Shown here: positions 54,577 through 64,000 of the stretch, one piece after another
Layout: each line of letters starts with the position of its first letter
Numbering within the stretch: position 1 is the first letter of the stretch
From: Candidatus Kapaibacterium sp.
GTDB taxonomy: Bacteria; Bacteroidota; Ignavibacteria; Kapaibacteriales; NICIL-2
Assembly (NCBI GenBank): GCA_026003495.1
Contig: BPHK01000001.1
Coordinates: forward strand, 372,001-436,000
Length of the DNA stretch: 64,000 nt
Reading direction: 5' to 3'
Program-made: the position numbers and the translations under genes
The notes under the pieces: model-generated
Databases searched by the model: none
Told to the model about the DNA's origin: nothing
The model's input: the letters and a program-made list of their open reading frames with translations, nothing else

Positions 54577-56144
54577 ATCTGATGGGGAGCAACGTATCGA
54601 GTGTGGCATTACCGCCGATTGCTGCCATTGACGTTGGAACGAATTCGATTCACATGATCATCGCTCGCGTCGGGGAGGGGAACACGCTCGAGGTACTCAG
54701 TCGGGATCGTGAAGTTGTGCGACTCGGGCAAGCTGGGGGCGACATCAAACATCTTGCGTCGGACGCTATCGTGCGGGGCGTTGAGGTAATGGAGCGCTTT
54801 GTGACGATGGCAGAGCACCACGGCGCGTACATTCGCGCGGTGGGGACCAGTGCTGTTCGCGAAGCACTCAATCGCGAGGAGTTCCTCCGCGCTGTCGAGG
54901 AACGCACCGGCGTTCGGATCGAGGTAATCGCCGGCGAAGAAGAAGCACGGCTCATCTACGTCGGTGTGATCCACGGCTTGCCGCTGGTGACAAAGAAACT
55001 CTGCATCTGCGATATCGGTGGTGGCTCGACCGAGGTTGCTATTGGCAAGCACGGCACGCTCGACTTTGTGCGGAGTGACAAAGTCGGAGCGATTCGACTG
55101 ACCGAACAATTTTTTCGAGATTTGCCGCGCCCTCGAGCAATTGAACGCTGTAGGGAATTCCTCCGTGGGTTTTGGTCGCCGACATTGGAAGGTGCAACGG
55201 AGATCGGGTGGGAGGAGGTTGCTGTGACATCCGGGACGTGGGAGACCATTGCACGAGTTGCATTGGGGATGAGCAATTCGACTGCGCCGCAGCTGCATGG
55301 ACGGCGCATCGAACGCACGGCAATGCGAAATGCCATCGAGCGCATCGTCGGAGCGCGGAGCATCCGGCAGATTGAGAAAATTCCGGGTGTTGATGCCGGG
55401 CGTGCGGATATCATCACCGCAGGTGCTCTCATTGCAGAGCACTTTCTCGAACAGCTTGGAATCGAGAGTGTTGTTGTCTCGACGTTTGCGCTCCGTGAAG
55501 GGGTTGTCTTCGATACCGCACAGCATCTTCGCGACAGCTCGCAGTACCATCACTTGGCACACTTGCGTAAAGCGACGATTGACCACTTGTGCAAACGGTA
55601 TGGCATCGAGCGTAGCCATGCTCGCCACGTGGCGAAGCTCGCGCTGGAGCTTTTTGACCAGCTTTCCGCGCTACACGGGCTTGGTGACCATGAACGCGAG
55701 ATGCTCGAAGCTGCAGCACTACTGCATGATGCAGGCTACCACATTGCCCCTGACCAACACCACAAGCACAGCTTCTACCTGATCAGCAACGCGGTGATGC
55801 CGGGATTTAGCAGCAGTGAAGCGGAGATCATTGCCAACGTCGCGCGCTATCACCGGAAGAGTCATCCGAAACGGCGCCACGAGCACTTCGCTGCGCTGCC
55901 CGAGCGGTGGCAGCATGCAGTTCGATGGATGGCTGCCTGCCTTCGCATCGCAGAAGGACTTGACCGCCGTCGCCAGCAGCGAGTACATCGTGTCAGCGTT
56001 CGTATCGAACGCGACAGGATCGTGGTTGAAGCCGATGCTGAGCAGGATGTCAGTATTGAGCTCTGGGGAGCACGGCGGCGCGTAGCATTGCTGGAGGAGT
56101 TGAGCGAGCGACCGGTGATCGTCGTCGTGCGTCGCAATTCCTGA
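54573..56144 (+). CDS. ppx: Ppx/GppA-family exopolyphosphatase
   Basis: 523 residues. ASKHA fold in the N-terminal 310: AAIDVGTNSIHMII (phosphate 1 loop), AVGTSAVREA, AGEEEARLIYVGV (catalytic Glu) and DIGGGSTEV. A C-terminal HD domain follows with LLHDAGYHI and HHKHSFY, as in the long Ppx type. It hydrolyses polyphosphate and/or pppGpp, so it may set stress-alarmone levels. The GTG start at 54573 overlaps the preceding small gene; ATG 54582 is the alternative. Confidence 0.92.
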   Translation: MNLMGSNVSSVALPPIAAIDVGTNSIHMIIARVGEGNTLEVLSRDREVVRLGQAGGDIKHLASDAIVRGVEVMERFVTMAEHHGAYIRAVGTSAVREALNREEFLRAVEERTGVRIEVIAGEEEARLIYVGVIHGLPLVTKKLCICDIGGGSTEVAIGKHGTLDFVRSDKVGAIRLTEQFFRDLPRPRAIERCREFLRGFWSPTLEGATEIGWEEVAVTSGTWETIARVALGMSNSTAPQLHGRRIERTAMRNAIERIVGARSIRQIEKIPGVDAGRADIITAGALIAEHFLEQLGIESVVVSTFALREGVVFDTAQHLRDSSQYHHLAHLRKATIDHLCKRYGIERSHARHVAKLALELFDQLSALHGLGDHEREMLEAAALLHDAGYHIAPDQHHKHSFYLISNAVMPGFSSSEAEIIANVARYHRKSHPKRRHEHFAALPERWQHAVRWMAACLRIAEGLDRRRQQRVHRVSVRIERDRIVVEADAEQDVSIELWGARRRVALLEELSERPVIVVVRRNS

Positions 56145-56309
56145 CAAGCCTTGCTGTCTGTGTTGTGCCGTCGGTTTGGTTTGTACGATTTTATTTCTTA
56201 TTTTGGATGTAGCAAAGCACCGGTACATGAAACCAAATACGTGTACAGTGCATTTCTGCGATGCATATGACGGCTAACAAAACAGTTTCAACATCCCTGT
56301 GAGGTTGAT

Positions 56310-59300
56310 ATGATACTGCGCTTCGTGCTTGTTGCAATCGTGAGCATTACTGCATCGCTCACAGTGTGGAGTGGTAACACACGGCCGGAAACGAAGGATG
56401 AGATCCGCGCCAAACTTGTTTCGCTCCTTGCTCGAGATGGCGGTGCAGCAGGAACAGAGTTCTACTTCTCGTTCCCACCGTGCTACGAAGTTCCAGGAGG
56501 AGGAAATGCTCTTGCGCTCTACATTGCCGCCGCTACTCGCACGCGTGTCTTGATTGAAGTGGAGGGGCGAGGGTTCCAAACGATTCGCTTTACCATCCCC
56601 AACGACGTTATCGAAGTTGTCATTGCACCAGGTACAGGACAAGCCTATACGAAAGACCCCATGGCAGCTCCGCCCCCGGATCAGGTGTGGCCAGGAGCGG
56701 GATTGCACATCAAGGCGAATGCTCCCATTGTTGTCTATGGAGTAACACGCTTTCAGTACACAACCGATTCGTTCCTTGCATATCCTGTCCATACGCTCGG
56801 GAAGGAATACATCGTCTCCTCAATGGCAGACATGACTTGGATGTACCCTGGTTATGTGTTGCCGAGTGAATTTACTGTTACCGCTCCTTATGACAACACG
56901 CGGGTCACGATCAAAGTGGGGGGGAATGCGCAGACAGTGACTGCGAGCGGACTTCGGCCTGGTCAATCACGGACGTGGACACTGAACCGCGGCGATGTTC
57001 TCGTTGTGAGCACAGACAAGGATGCCAAGGAAGGCGATCTATCCGGAACGTTGGTAACAGCGACGAAACCTGTTGCGGTCGTTTCAGGCAACCAGTGTGC
57101 AAATGTGCCCACGGACCTTCGCTGGTGTGATTTCATTTCAGACATGGAAATACCGACCGACCTGTGGGGGAAGATGTACTACGTTCCACGTGTTCCGTCA
57201 CGGCGGAATGCAGGGATGATCAAGATATTCGCCAAAGAGCCAAATACGAGGATATTCCGCAATGGAAGCTACTGGCGCAACATTCAAACGAAGGGCGGCA
57301 TTGAGGGGACAGGGTTCATCTATGAACGTGCGACACCTGATGGCTTAGCAGGTGTGGCGGCGATCTCAGGTGATAAACCGATTGCCGTTACATTCTTCAA
57401 CCCAGGTCAAGAAGATGACAATGTCGCAACTGATCCGTTTCAATTGACAATCTACCCTGTTGAGCAATACCAACGGGAGGTCATCTTTTGCACACCTGGT
57501 GCACGGGGAGCAAGCCTTACGCCGTTCCCACAGAACTACATCATTTTGGTTTACCCATTGACGGAGAACAACACGATTCCTGAAGACTTGGAGTGGGGTC
57601 AGGTTGTTGGTGGGCAAATCACGTGGCGTTCTGTTGCTACAGTCTTCGGCTCTTCAATTGGAGATGTATTCCCAGTAACCTACCAAGGGAAGCGGTATGC
57701 AGCAAAAGTTCTGAGCATTCCCGTTGGAGCATTTCGCGTCCGGTGTAGTCAACCGTTTGCAATTTATTCTTACGGGGGAAGCAATTACGATTCCTACGGT
57801 CATCCGACGAGTGCGGCATTCAACGTGCAGCTGCCGGACACGGTTCCTCCGGTTCCGCGCTACATTGTCAACTGTGATGGCACTGTCAGTGGCGTCAACG
57901 GAGGTGATCCGGATGTGACCGATTATCCGAACGATGATGAGATTCGTTCGAACTTGGCGATGATTTACCTCGATCCGGAGAATACGCGGAATTATACGCT
58001 CGACTATGATCCGTTCATTCCAGGGGAAACGCGTTCGACGCGGTGGCGTCTGACAGTGGACGATCCCGATCAAGATGCCGTGGCGTACGTTGTATTCCGC
58101 GATCGGGCAGGGAACGATACTGTAATTGTTGTCGAATATAAAGCACGGAAGATAACGATTCAGCCGGGTGATGTTGATTTCGGCATGCTGCGGAAAGGGG
58201 ATGTCGCCACGCGCACGCTTGAGGTCGTCAATGAAGGAACCGCCCCGATTCGTGTCACACGATTGGAATTCAAAAATGGCGGCCAAGGCGTCTTCGAGAT
58301 TGTCAATAACCCAATTCCATTTGACCTCCAACCCCAAGAGCGCCGCCAGATTACTATCCGCTACACAGCGACCAACGATGGCGTTGTCCGCGATTCGATC
58401 GGGGTGGGTGATGACTGCGTCTTCCGTTACCGTCGCCTCGTTGTCGGACAAACGGGCGAGCCAGTCATTGACGTTTCCCACCCAGCGGCACGGCCGCTCG
58501 ATTTTGGCGATGTCGGTGTCGGAACCTCTCAAACTCGGACGTTCACAGTCTTCAGCCGTGGAACGGTACGCCTGACGATTACACGTGCGACTGGACCTAC
58601 CGATCCAGCGTTCGTTCCTGAAGCAGCGCTCGGTCAAATTTCACCAATTGCTCCTCTGGTCCTAAGCGAGCAAGGTGGCGGGAACGACTCGCGCAACTTC
58701 TCTGTGACCTTTACCCCGACAGCAGAGCAAGTGTACACCGCAACGATTACGTTCTCCAGCGATGCAAATCGCATTGATTCGGTGGTGTACCTCCGTGGCC
58801 GCGGCGTCAAGCCAGGGCTGTCAGTCGCGCCGCTTGACTTCGGTGAAAAGCGGATCAATCCAACGCAGCCCTATCCATACCTGAGCGATTGGCAAACGAT
58901 CGCGATGCTCGATCCTCGTAACGACGGTACGCAGGATGTAACGATTCGTGGCGTTACAGTGAGCAACGATACCTACGGCAACGGTACGGCGTTCACCTTT
59001 GATCCGCCGCTCAACCAAGTCCCCGTTGTAGATATTCCGCCTGGCCAGTCATATTCGAATGTTGTGGGGCGTCCGATCTACGTGTACTTTGCCCCGCAAG
59101 CTGTCGGACCGCATGAAATCACAGTGTCGTTCGATAACAGCACGGGTGAGCCGCGGACAGCGACGATCAGCGGTGTTGGTATTGCACCACGGGTGACGAT
59201 CACACCAACGGTAACCTTCGGTCCAATCGAAGCAGGCACTACGCCAGACGTCAAACAAGTAACGGTGACAAACCTTAGCCGCCAGGATTGGCAGTATGCC

Positions 59301-60659
59301 GATACGCTCCATCTCCGCGACCTTGTCCCCGAAGTAGGTGGGACTATTGGTGCTGATGGGACGTACGGGAGTGAGAATTTCACCTTTGATCGTCAATCGC
59401 TCAATCTTCCACGCACACTCCTCCCAGGGCAGAGTGTGACGTTCGATGCAAGCTACTTTGTGGCAGTACCGGGAACGAACGTCACCAACACTGCAACACT
59501 GGTGACGGTCAGCGATGCACTCGAAGAGGCTCGTTCAGTCTGGACTGGCTCTGCCTACAGCGGAGTAGCGCGAATTGATGTCGCATCAGCTTCCGGCGAC
59601 GTCTGCGTTGGGAGTACCACAAACCTTACCGTCCGCGTTACCAACACGGGCGATGTTCCAGTGACGACGCTGACGTTCGTTCGTTTCATGGGTCCTGCGG
59701 CGAACATGTTCAGCCCACCGACGAATCTGCCGCTCCCGAATCCGATACCGAAAGGTGGAACATACGATCTCATCGTTCCCTTCACACCTACTGTACCAGG
59801 TGGACCTCATACAGCTCAAATTGTGCTCCGCATCAACAATGAGGCAACAGAGTACACAGGTGCACTGAGCGGGAATGGTCTCCAACAGACGACACTCGTA
59901 GAAACAGTATCCGAGACGTTCGATATTCCGCAAGGGAGCGAGTCGCTACCGAAGCTTGTTCGCTTCCAAGCTGCTCAGCCGGTCACGATGGGGAACGTAA
60001 CCTCCTTCCGCATGCGTGTGACGTTCGACATTAGTGCCTTCGCGCCGATACTACAAAACGGGCAACCGGTAATTCGTGTCCTCGGTCCGTTGGCTGCAGC
60101 AGGGTGGACAGTCGGCAACGATGTCACTGTATCCTACAATGCAGCAACATCCCAAGGAATTGTGGAATTCACACTCAATGGGACAACACCGCTCCGGGTG
60201 CAGGCAGGCGATGATCTCTTCGGTATCGAGCTAACGGCTACGATGCCCTCGGTCCTCCCAACAGACGGTGGATTCCTTGTCAAAGTTGAGCCAGTGAGCA
60301 TCAACGACCAATGCGTCGTGATTCAAACGCGCGACGGTATCATGCGCATCAACCCTGTCTGTGCGTTCAATCTCCGATTCGTCAAGATCACGACGACGAG
60401 CTTCAACGTCCGCGTCAATCCGAACCCGATCAACGGCACAGGTGCTGATATTCGCTTCGGTGTTGGCTACGATGCACCAACGACACTCGAGCTTATTAGC
60501 ACTAGCGGCGATGTGGTTGCAACGCTCGTCCGCGGTGAGCTGAAAGCAGGCGAATACACCGTCCGCTTTGTGCCGAACGGCATCGCCAGCGGATCGTACA
60601 TGCTCCGCATGCGCAGCGGTGATTACACTGAGACAGTGCCGATCATCATCGAAAAGTAA
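56310..60659 (+). CDS. T9SS-secreted protein with IgGFc-binding-like N-terminus and HYDIN-type repeats
   Basis: 1449 residues. Signal peptide (MILRFVLVAIVSITASLTVWS). Residues 45-500 resemble the IgGFc-binding N-terminal domain: GTEFYFSFPPCYE, TNVPTD-like GNQCANVPTDLRWCDFI, and repeated IVYG/IYSYGG strands. From 610 to about 1130 are choice-of-anchor-D/HYDIN modules (LDFGDVGVGTSQTRTFTVFSRG, LDFGEKRINP). The end is a T9SS sorting domain (VRVNPNPINGTGADIRFGV, LKAGEYTVRF, SGSYMLRM). Its partner is unknown; the layout suggests surface adhesion. Two Asn-rich regions and intact frame throughout, in contrast to the giant gene. Closed by a strong terminator. The 165 nt before the start are AT-rich and should hold the promoter. 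Confidence 0.85.
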   Translation: MILRFVLVAIVSITASLTVWSGNTRPETKDEIRAKLVSLLARDGGAAGTEFYFSFPPCYEVPGGGNALALYIAAATRTRVLIEVEGRGFQTIRFTIPNDVIEVVIAPGTGQAYTKDPMAAPPPDQVWPGAGLHIKANAPIVVYGVTRFQYTTDSFLAYPVHTLGKEYIVSSMADMTWMYPGYVLPSEFTVTAPYDNTRVTIKVGGNAQTVTASGLRPGQSRTWTLNRGDVLVVSTDKDAKEGDLSGTLVTATKPVAVVSGNQCANVPTDLRWCDFISDMEIPTDLWGKMYYVPRVPSRRNAGMIKIFAKEPNTRIFRNGSYWRNIQTKGGIEGTGFIYERATPDGLAGVAAISGDKPIAVTFFNPGQEDDNVATDPFQLTIYPVEQYQREVIFCTPGARGASLTPFPQNYIILVYPLTENNTIPEDLEWGQVVGGQITWRSVATVFGSSIGDVFPVTYQGKRYAAKVLSIPVGAFRVRCSQPFAIYSYGGSNYDSYGHPTSAAFNVQLPDTVPPVPRYIVNCDGTVSGVNGGDPDVTDYPNDDEIRSNLAMIYLDPENTRNYTLDYDPFIPGETRSTRWRLTVDDPDQDAVAYVVFRDRAGNDTVIVVEYKARKITIQPGDVDFGMLRKGDVATRTLEVVNEGTAPIRVTRLEFKNGGQGVFEIVNNPIPFDLQPQERRQITIRYTATNDGVVRDSIGVGDDCVFRYRRLVVGQTGEPVIDVSHPAARPLDFGDVGVGTSQTRTFTVFSRGTVRLTITRATGPTDPAFVPEAALGQISPIAPLVLSEQGGGNDSRNFSVTFTPTAEQVYTATITFSSDANRIDSVVYLRGRGVKPGLSVAPLDFGEKRINPTQPYPYLSDWQTIAMLDPRNDGTQDVTIRGVTVSNDTYGNGTAFTFDPPLNQVPVVDIPPGQSYSNVVGRPIYVYFAPQAVGPHEITVSFDNSTGEPRTATISGVGIAPRVTITPTVTFGPIEAGTTPDVKQVTVTNLSRQDWQYADTLHLRDLVPEVGGTIGADGTYGSENFTFDRQSLNLPRTLLPGQSVTFDASYFVAVPGTNVTNTATLVTVSDALEEARSVWTGSAYSGVARIDVASASGDVCVGSTTNLTVRVTNTGDVPVTTLTFVRFMGPAANMFSPPTNLPLPNPIPKGGTYDLIVPFTPTVPGGPHTAQIVLRINNEATEYTGALSGNGLQQTTLVETVSETFDIPQGSESLPKLVRFQAAQPVTMGNVTSFRMRVTFDISAFAPILQNGQPVIRVLGPLAAAGWTVGNDVTVSYNAATSQGIVEFTLNGTTPLRVQAGDDLFGIELTATMPSVLPTDGGFLVKVEPVSINDQCVVIQTRDGIMRINPVCAFNLRFVKITTTSFNVRVNPNPINGTGADIRFGVGYDAPTTLELISTSGDVVATLVRGELKAGEYTVRFVPNGIASGSYMLRMRSGDYTETVPIIIEK

Positions 60660-60686
60660 TCGCGCGCTGCAACGCCAAGCGTAGTG

Positions 60687-60729
60687 AGCGTGCCCCTCCC
60701 CCGTGCGGGGGATGGGCACGCTGCTTTCT
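60687..60729 (+). terminator. intrinsic terminator after the 1449-aa T9SS protein
   Basis: Outer stem 9 bp (AGCGTGCCC with GGGCACGCT), one mismatch, inner stem TCCCCC/GGGGGA, loop GTGC; then GCTTTCT. T run is weak but the stem is very strong. Confidence 0.85.
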
Positions 60730-60805
60730 GACAACAAGGGGGCTGCTCCATTCGTCTTTTGCGTCGAATTTTACGAGCGTGTCCCACCTTTCCATCAACT
60801 GAGCG

Positions 60806-62407
60806 ATGAACGCCCTCTTCAAGCGCAGCCGGCTCCTTCGTGCAGGAGCACTCGTCGGAATTGGCATCGTGACAGGGATTCTCCTCGTAGCAGAGCTCTC
60901 GAGCATTCCGATGGCGCAGCTCTTTGGGCAGAGCGTCCGGGATATTGGTGCCAAGCAACCGCCCGTCAAGGTCCCCGACAACGTCCGTGCGCTCAACGAT
61001 GCCTTCGTTGCAGCCGCCAATGCTGTTCAGCCGACGGTGGTGTACATCGAGGTTCTCAGCAAAGAGCGGAGCGAACCAACGCCCGATGATTTCTTCCGCT
61101 TTTTTAGTCCGTGGGATGACGAAGATTTCTTCCGACCCTTCCGTCCCCGTGAACGTAGCCAAGAAGATACCGACAATGGCAAGCGCAAGCGGAACGTTCC
61201 AATCGGGCAAGGCTCGGGGGTTATCATCACAAGCGATGGTTATATCGTCACGAACAACCACGTCATTGCAGGAGCGACTCCCGATGGTGGCATCAGAGTC
61301 CGGCTCAGCGATAAGCGAGAGTTCACCGCAAAGCTCGTCGGACGTGATTCACTCACAGATGTTGCGGTCATCAAGATTGACGCCAAGGATCTCCCCGTCG
61401 CATACCTCGGCACAAGTGAGGACATCAAGATTGGCGAGTGGGTGATCGCTGTTGGCAATCCGCTCGTGATGCTCAATTCAACAGTGACCGCCGGCATCAT
61501 CAGCGCGGTTGGTCGAGGCGGGATGGGGCTCAATCGCGGAAATTTCGCGATTGAAAACTACATCCAAACCGACGCTGCAATCAACCCTGGCAACAGCGGC
61601 GGAGGACTCTTCACACTCGATGGCAAGCTCATCGGCATCAACACAGCGATCGCGAGCGGAACGGGCTACTTCGCCGGCTACGGATTTGCAATTCCAGTGG
61701 ACATTGTGCGCAAGGTCGCGCTCGACTTGATCAACTACGGCAACGTCAACCGCGCGTACATTGGCGTTACAATTCGCGCTGTAGACGATACCGACGCAAA
61801 AGGCCTTGGGCTTTCGAACGTGCAAGGAGTCATCGTCAACGATATCCTCAAGCATTCGCCTGCAGATAAGGCAGGTTTGAAAACGCAGGATGTGATTTTG
61901 GAGCTCGATGGCACCCCGGTCAATTCACCGAATCAGTTGCAGACGCTCCTTCTCCGGTACCGACCGGGGGATAAAGTCAAGCTCCGAATTTGGCGTGATG
62001 GAAAAGAGCTTGTCAAAGAAGTTCGGCTCGAAGCGCGCGATGAATCGGTAGCCGCAGCGGATAAATCTTCCGAGCCCAGCCCAGGCGAATCCTCCGATAG
62101 CAAAGGACCAGTTCGCTTCGATGATCTCGGCTTTTCTGTCGCACCGCTCCGCGCTGAAACCAAGGACAAACTCGATGTTGCTAGCGGTGTCGAGGTGACC
62201 AAGGTTGAGCGCTACAGCGAGGCATACATGCGTGGACTGACGCCCAACTCGGTCATCGTGAGTGTGGATCGTAAGCCTGTGGATTCCCCAGGACAGCTGC
62301 GCTCGGTGATCGCAAGCAAAAAGCCCGGTGATGTGGTCATGCTGGAAGTCAAATCCCAAGAAGGTAAGCAGGTCGTTTCCCTGCGGATCCCCTCGAGCAC
62401 AAACTGA
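60806..62407 (+). CDS. degP: HtrA/DegP-family periplasmic serine protease
   Basis: 533 residues. N-terminal signal-anchor helix. Trypsin-like domain: catalytic His in TNNHVIAG, Asp in DSLTDVAVI and Ser in INPGNSGGG (Gly where most have Pro). An acidic/Arg insertion (FFRFFSPWDDEDFFRPFRPRERSQ region, LA-loop position) precedes it. Two PDZ domains follow (about 315-410 and 430-525), separated by a Ser/Asp linker. Degrades or refolds damaged envelope proteins. Monocistronic; terminator hairpin after it. The protein load from nearby T9SS substrates makes an envelope-quality role plausible. Confidence 0.94.
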   Translation: MNALFKRSRLLRAGALVGIGIVTGILLVAELSSIPMAQLFGQSVRDIGAKQPPVKVPDNVRALNDAFVAAANAVQPTVVYIEVLSKERSEPTPDDFFRFFSPWDDEDFFRPFRPRERSQEDTDNGKRKRNVPIGQGSGVIITSDGYIVTNNHVIAGATPDGGIRVRLSDKREFTAKLVGRDSLTDVAVIKIDAKDLPVAYLGTSEDIKIGEWVIAVGNPLVMLNSTVTAGIISAVGRGGMGLNRGNFAIENYIQTDAAINPGNSGGGLFTLDGKLIGINTAIASGTGYFAGYGFAIPVDIVRKVALDLINYGNVNRAYIGVTIRAVDDTDAKGLGLSNVQGVIVNDILKHSPADKAGLKTQDVILELDGTPVNSPNQLQTLLLRYRPGDKVKLRIWRDGKELVKEVRLEARDESVAAADKSSEPSPGESSDSKGPVRFDDLGFSVAPLRAETKDKLDVASGVEVTKVERYSEAYMRGLTPNSVIVSVDRKPVDSPGQLRSVIASKKPGDVVMLEVKSQEGKQVVSLRIPSSTN

Positions 62408-62432
62408 CGTCACAACGCACCCCCAACGCTGT

Positions 62433-62468
62433 AGGGCAGGCGTACGCACAGTAAGCAACGCCTGCCCT
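62433..62468. terminator. hairpin between convergent degP and beta-propeller gene
   Basis: Perfect 11-bp stem (AGGGCAGGCGT with ACGCCTGCCCT), 14-nt loop. No long T run on either strand, so it is a likely bidirectional, weak terminator or an RNA-end stabiliser. Confidence 0.55.
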
Positions 62469-62473
62469 GCTTA

Positions 62474-64000
62474 TTACTGCACTTTGATAAGCACTCCGCT
62501 GGCTTTGCGATTCTCCCACAGGACGCGGTAAATGTACGTCCCTGCCGGGAGTTCTCCAAGATCCGTCGGTGCCAACAGGAACGGAACGACACCCGCTTGG
62601 CTTGGTTGTTGTCTCTGCTCGGAAAGCTTTCGCCCGAGTGCATCGTAAAGTTCGAGGAGGAGTGCACCGCCGCCGTGCGGCAGGTGAACGCGAATAAGTG
62701 CATAGTCCGTCGTGGGAGTGGGGATCGGGCTTTCCACAAGGAAATCGCTCGGTGAAGGTTGCTGAGAATCTGCACCGAGCTCGCCAGCCCGAAGCGTACA
62801 CAGAAAGATGCCGCCGCCATGGGTTCCGAGCACCGTCATTCCATCACTGGAGCGAACATCAATTGCTTCGACGGGGAGCACACCCAGGGTCGTTAGTCCC
62901 AGTGGTTGCCATGCTGTCTGCGCCGAGAGCGAGTCGGCAACAAATGCGCCAATGCTTGTGCCCGCAACGTAGAGCCGCTTGCCATTGGAGACAATCGAGC
63001 GCACAACCCGTACCGATGGCCCCCAGCCGCTCGAATCTTCGTCGAGCGATCCACCAACCCATTGCCAGGTGGCGCCACCATCCCACGTTGCAAGGATGCT
63101 GGGGAGAGTGTAGTTCGAGATCGTCACGATGATACGGCGCGGATCGGCTTCGTCCCAATCAATTGCAGCGATGAATGCACCCTCCGGAATTGGTGCAGCG
63201 GTAAACTGTTCGACTTGACCGGTTGTGATGTCACACCGATAGAGCCGACCTTCTGCAGTGCCTGCCAGCACAATTCCATCACGCACCGCAAGTGTTGTGA
63301 TCAGGTCCGGGCGGGGAATCACCGCAGCTTGCATCCACGCAGGGTCGAAGGAGCCATTGGCATATCCAAGCCGATAGAGCGCGTTATCGAGCGCAAGGAT
63401 CACCGCGTGGAGCGATTCATCGTAGGCGACTTCCGTGACGAATGCGCTGCCACTGCGCGGTGGAGAAGGCATCGAAACCAGATTCATCCTCTCGTCGAGT
63501 GCATACACGCTGCCGAACTGCGAGGATGCAACGATGAGCTTGCCTGCTTCTGCAACCAGGACCCGGCAGCCATCGCCGCCGTAGGCAAAGCTCCAGGGTT
63601 CGCCATACGTAGCGCTGGATGTGTACCAGTTGCTGTTGTCCTGGAATCCTGCGATGACAAAACGGCTTGCTGGCACTACACGGTTGAGCGCGACGTGGTA
63701 GGCTTGCGTTGTGGTCAAGCCATCGTTGAGCGCTTCCCACCAGGCTCCGTTGGTTGCCAGCGGCGTTGTGGTTCGGTAAATGCCGCCATCGGTTGCCGCG
63801 TAGAGCTGCCCTGGACTGCTGGGGGGAAACACGAGTGCGTGGACATCTGGGTGCAACGAGCCGGATTCGACGCGGTAAGGATAGCCCCCAAGGTGAAGTG
63901 CCGAAGCAACGCATCCATCGAGCGAGAGAAAAACATCGGTGCTGCCGACGTACACCACATTCGGATTCTGGGGATGCACCGCCAGTGCCATGCAATACCC
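62474..64000 (-). CDS. T9SS-secreted beta-propeller (BNR/sortilin-like) protein, 3' part
   Basis: At least 508 residues; the frame is open at the right window edge, so the N-terminus is missing. Repeats of the kind found in sortilin/BNR propellers: NPNVVYVGSTDVFLSLDG, QLYAATDGGIYRTT, PSILATWDGGATWQWVGG, MTVLGTHGGGIFLCTL. The C-terminal 80 residues are a T9SS sorting domain (LLLELYDALGRKLSEQ, LGELPAGTYIYRVLW). A secreted protein, perhaps a glycan-active or reporter-like propeller; no active-site residues could be assigned. Confidence 0.8.
   Translation of the reverse strand, partial: GYCMALAVHPQNPNVVYVGSTDVFLSLDGCVASALHLGGYPYRVESGSLHPDVHALVFPPSSPGQLYAATDGGIYRTTTPLATNGAWWEALNDGLTTTQAYHVALNRVVPASRFVIAGFQDNSNWYTSSATYGEPWSFAYGGDGCRVLVAEAGKLIVASSQFGSVYALDERMNLVSMPSPPRSGSAFVTEVAYDESLHAVILALDNALYRLGYANGSFDPAWMQAAVIPRPDLITTLAVRDGIVLAGTAEGRLYRCDITTGQVEQFTAAPIPEGAFIAAIDWDEADPRRIIVTISNYTLPSILATWDGGATWQWVGGSLDEDSSGWGPSVRVVRSIVSNGKRLYVAGTSIGAFVADSLSAQTAWQPLGLTTLGVLPVEAIDVRSSDGMTVLGTHGGGIFLCTLRAGELGADSQQPSPSDFLVESPIPTPTTDYALIRVHLPHGGGALLLELYDALGRKLSEQRQQPSQAGVVPFLLAPTDLGELPAGTYIYRVLWENRKASGVLIKVQ

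Noticed and set aside
1-64000. tRNA, rRNA, insertion sequence or integrase genes
   Set aside because: None seen: no clover-leaf-like intergenic stretch, no transposase motifs, and most gaps are too short.

Overview
The window looks like chromosomal DNA from a Gram-negative member of the Bacteroidota/Chlorobi assemblage, most plausibly a Kapabacteria-like lineage (inference, not tested by phylogeny). The pointers are: several giant secreted proteins with type IX secretion (T9SS) C-terminal sorting domains, ENKGQ-type N-termini and SBBP beta-propeller repeats; a DUF6029 outer-membrane protein beside a TlpA thioredoxin; a Bacteroidota-type arginine operon that uses an acyl-ornithine carbamoyltransferase; few Shine-Dalgarno sites; and moderately high GC.

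Layout. 1-15.4 kb: two divergent T9SS surface proteins. The left one is cut by the window edge and has one frameshift. The right one is a single giant gene (about 14 kb, roughly 4,650 codons) now broken by about a dozen frame changes and holding an 825-bp in-frame duplication. 15.4-22.8 kb: housekeeping genes (L,D-transpeptidase lipoprotein, alanine racemase, Hsp20, asparaginyl-tRNA synthetase, a DUF486-hypothetical-rmlA operon, RtcB RNA ligase). 22.9-28.3 kb: a more AT-rich two-gene module, a 1280-aa nuclease/RecQ-type helicase fusion translationally coupled to a 501-aa coiled-coil protein with a C-terminal membrane anchor. This is the best candidate in the window for an undescribed, possibly defensive, system. 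28.3-29.6 kb: a lipoprotein and a membrane-anchored hypothetical.

29.7-36.8 kb: the arginine operon on the minus strand (GNAT-argG-argC-argF'-argB-argE-argH), nearly all junctions with 4-nt stop/start overlaps. In front of it lies a complete ribosome-mediated attenuator: a promoter, a 36-codon leader peptide with two runs of three CGA arginine codons, alternative pairing elements and an intrinsic terminator. 36.9-42.1 kb: another tightly overlapping minus-strand operon, LolA-like protein, tRNA 2-selenouridine synthase, UbiA prenyltransferase fused to a HAD phosphatase, DprE1-like oxidase and DprE2-like reductase. Together the last three could make polyprenyl-phosphoryl-arabinose.

42.2-48 kb: a C-terminal mercuric-reductase remnant, the DUF6029/TlpA pair, a cysteine-rich T9SS protein, a phosphofructokinase-family protein with altered active-site residues, an alkyltransferase-like protein and a pirin. 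48-56.1 kb: an EF-G of the mitochondrial EFG1/spdEFG1 type, ribosomal protein S4, a class A PBP, a multi-pass acyltransferase, a 43-aa membrane protein coupled to a Ppx/GppA phosphatase. 56.3-64 kb: a 1449-aa T9SS protein with an IgGFc-binding-like N-terminus, an HtrA/DegP protease and the C-terminal part of another T9SS beta-propeller protein that leaves the window. No rRNA, tRNA, CRISPR array or insertion sequence was seen.
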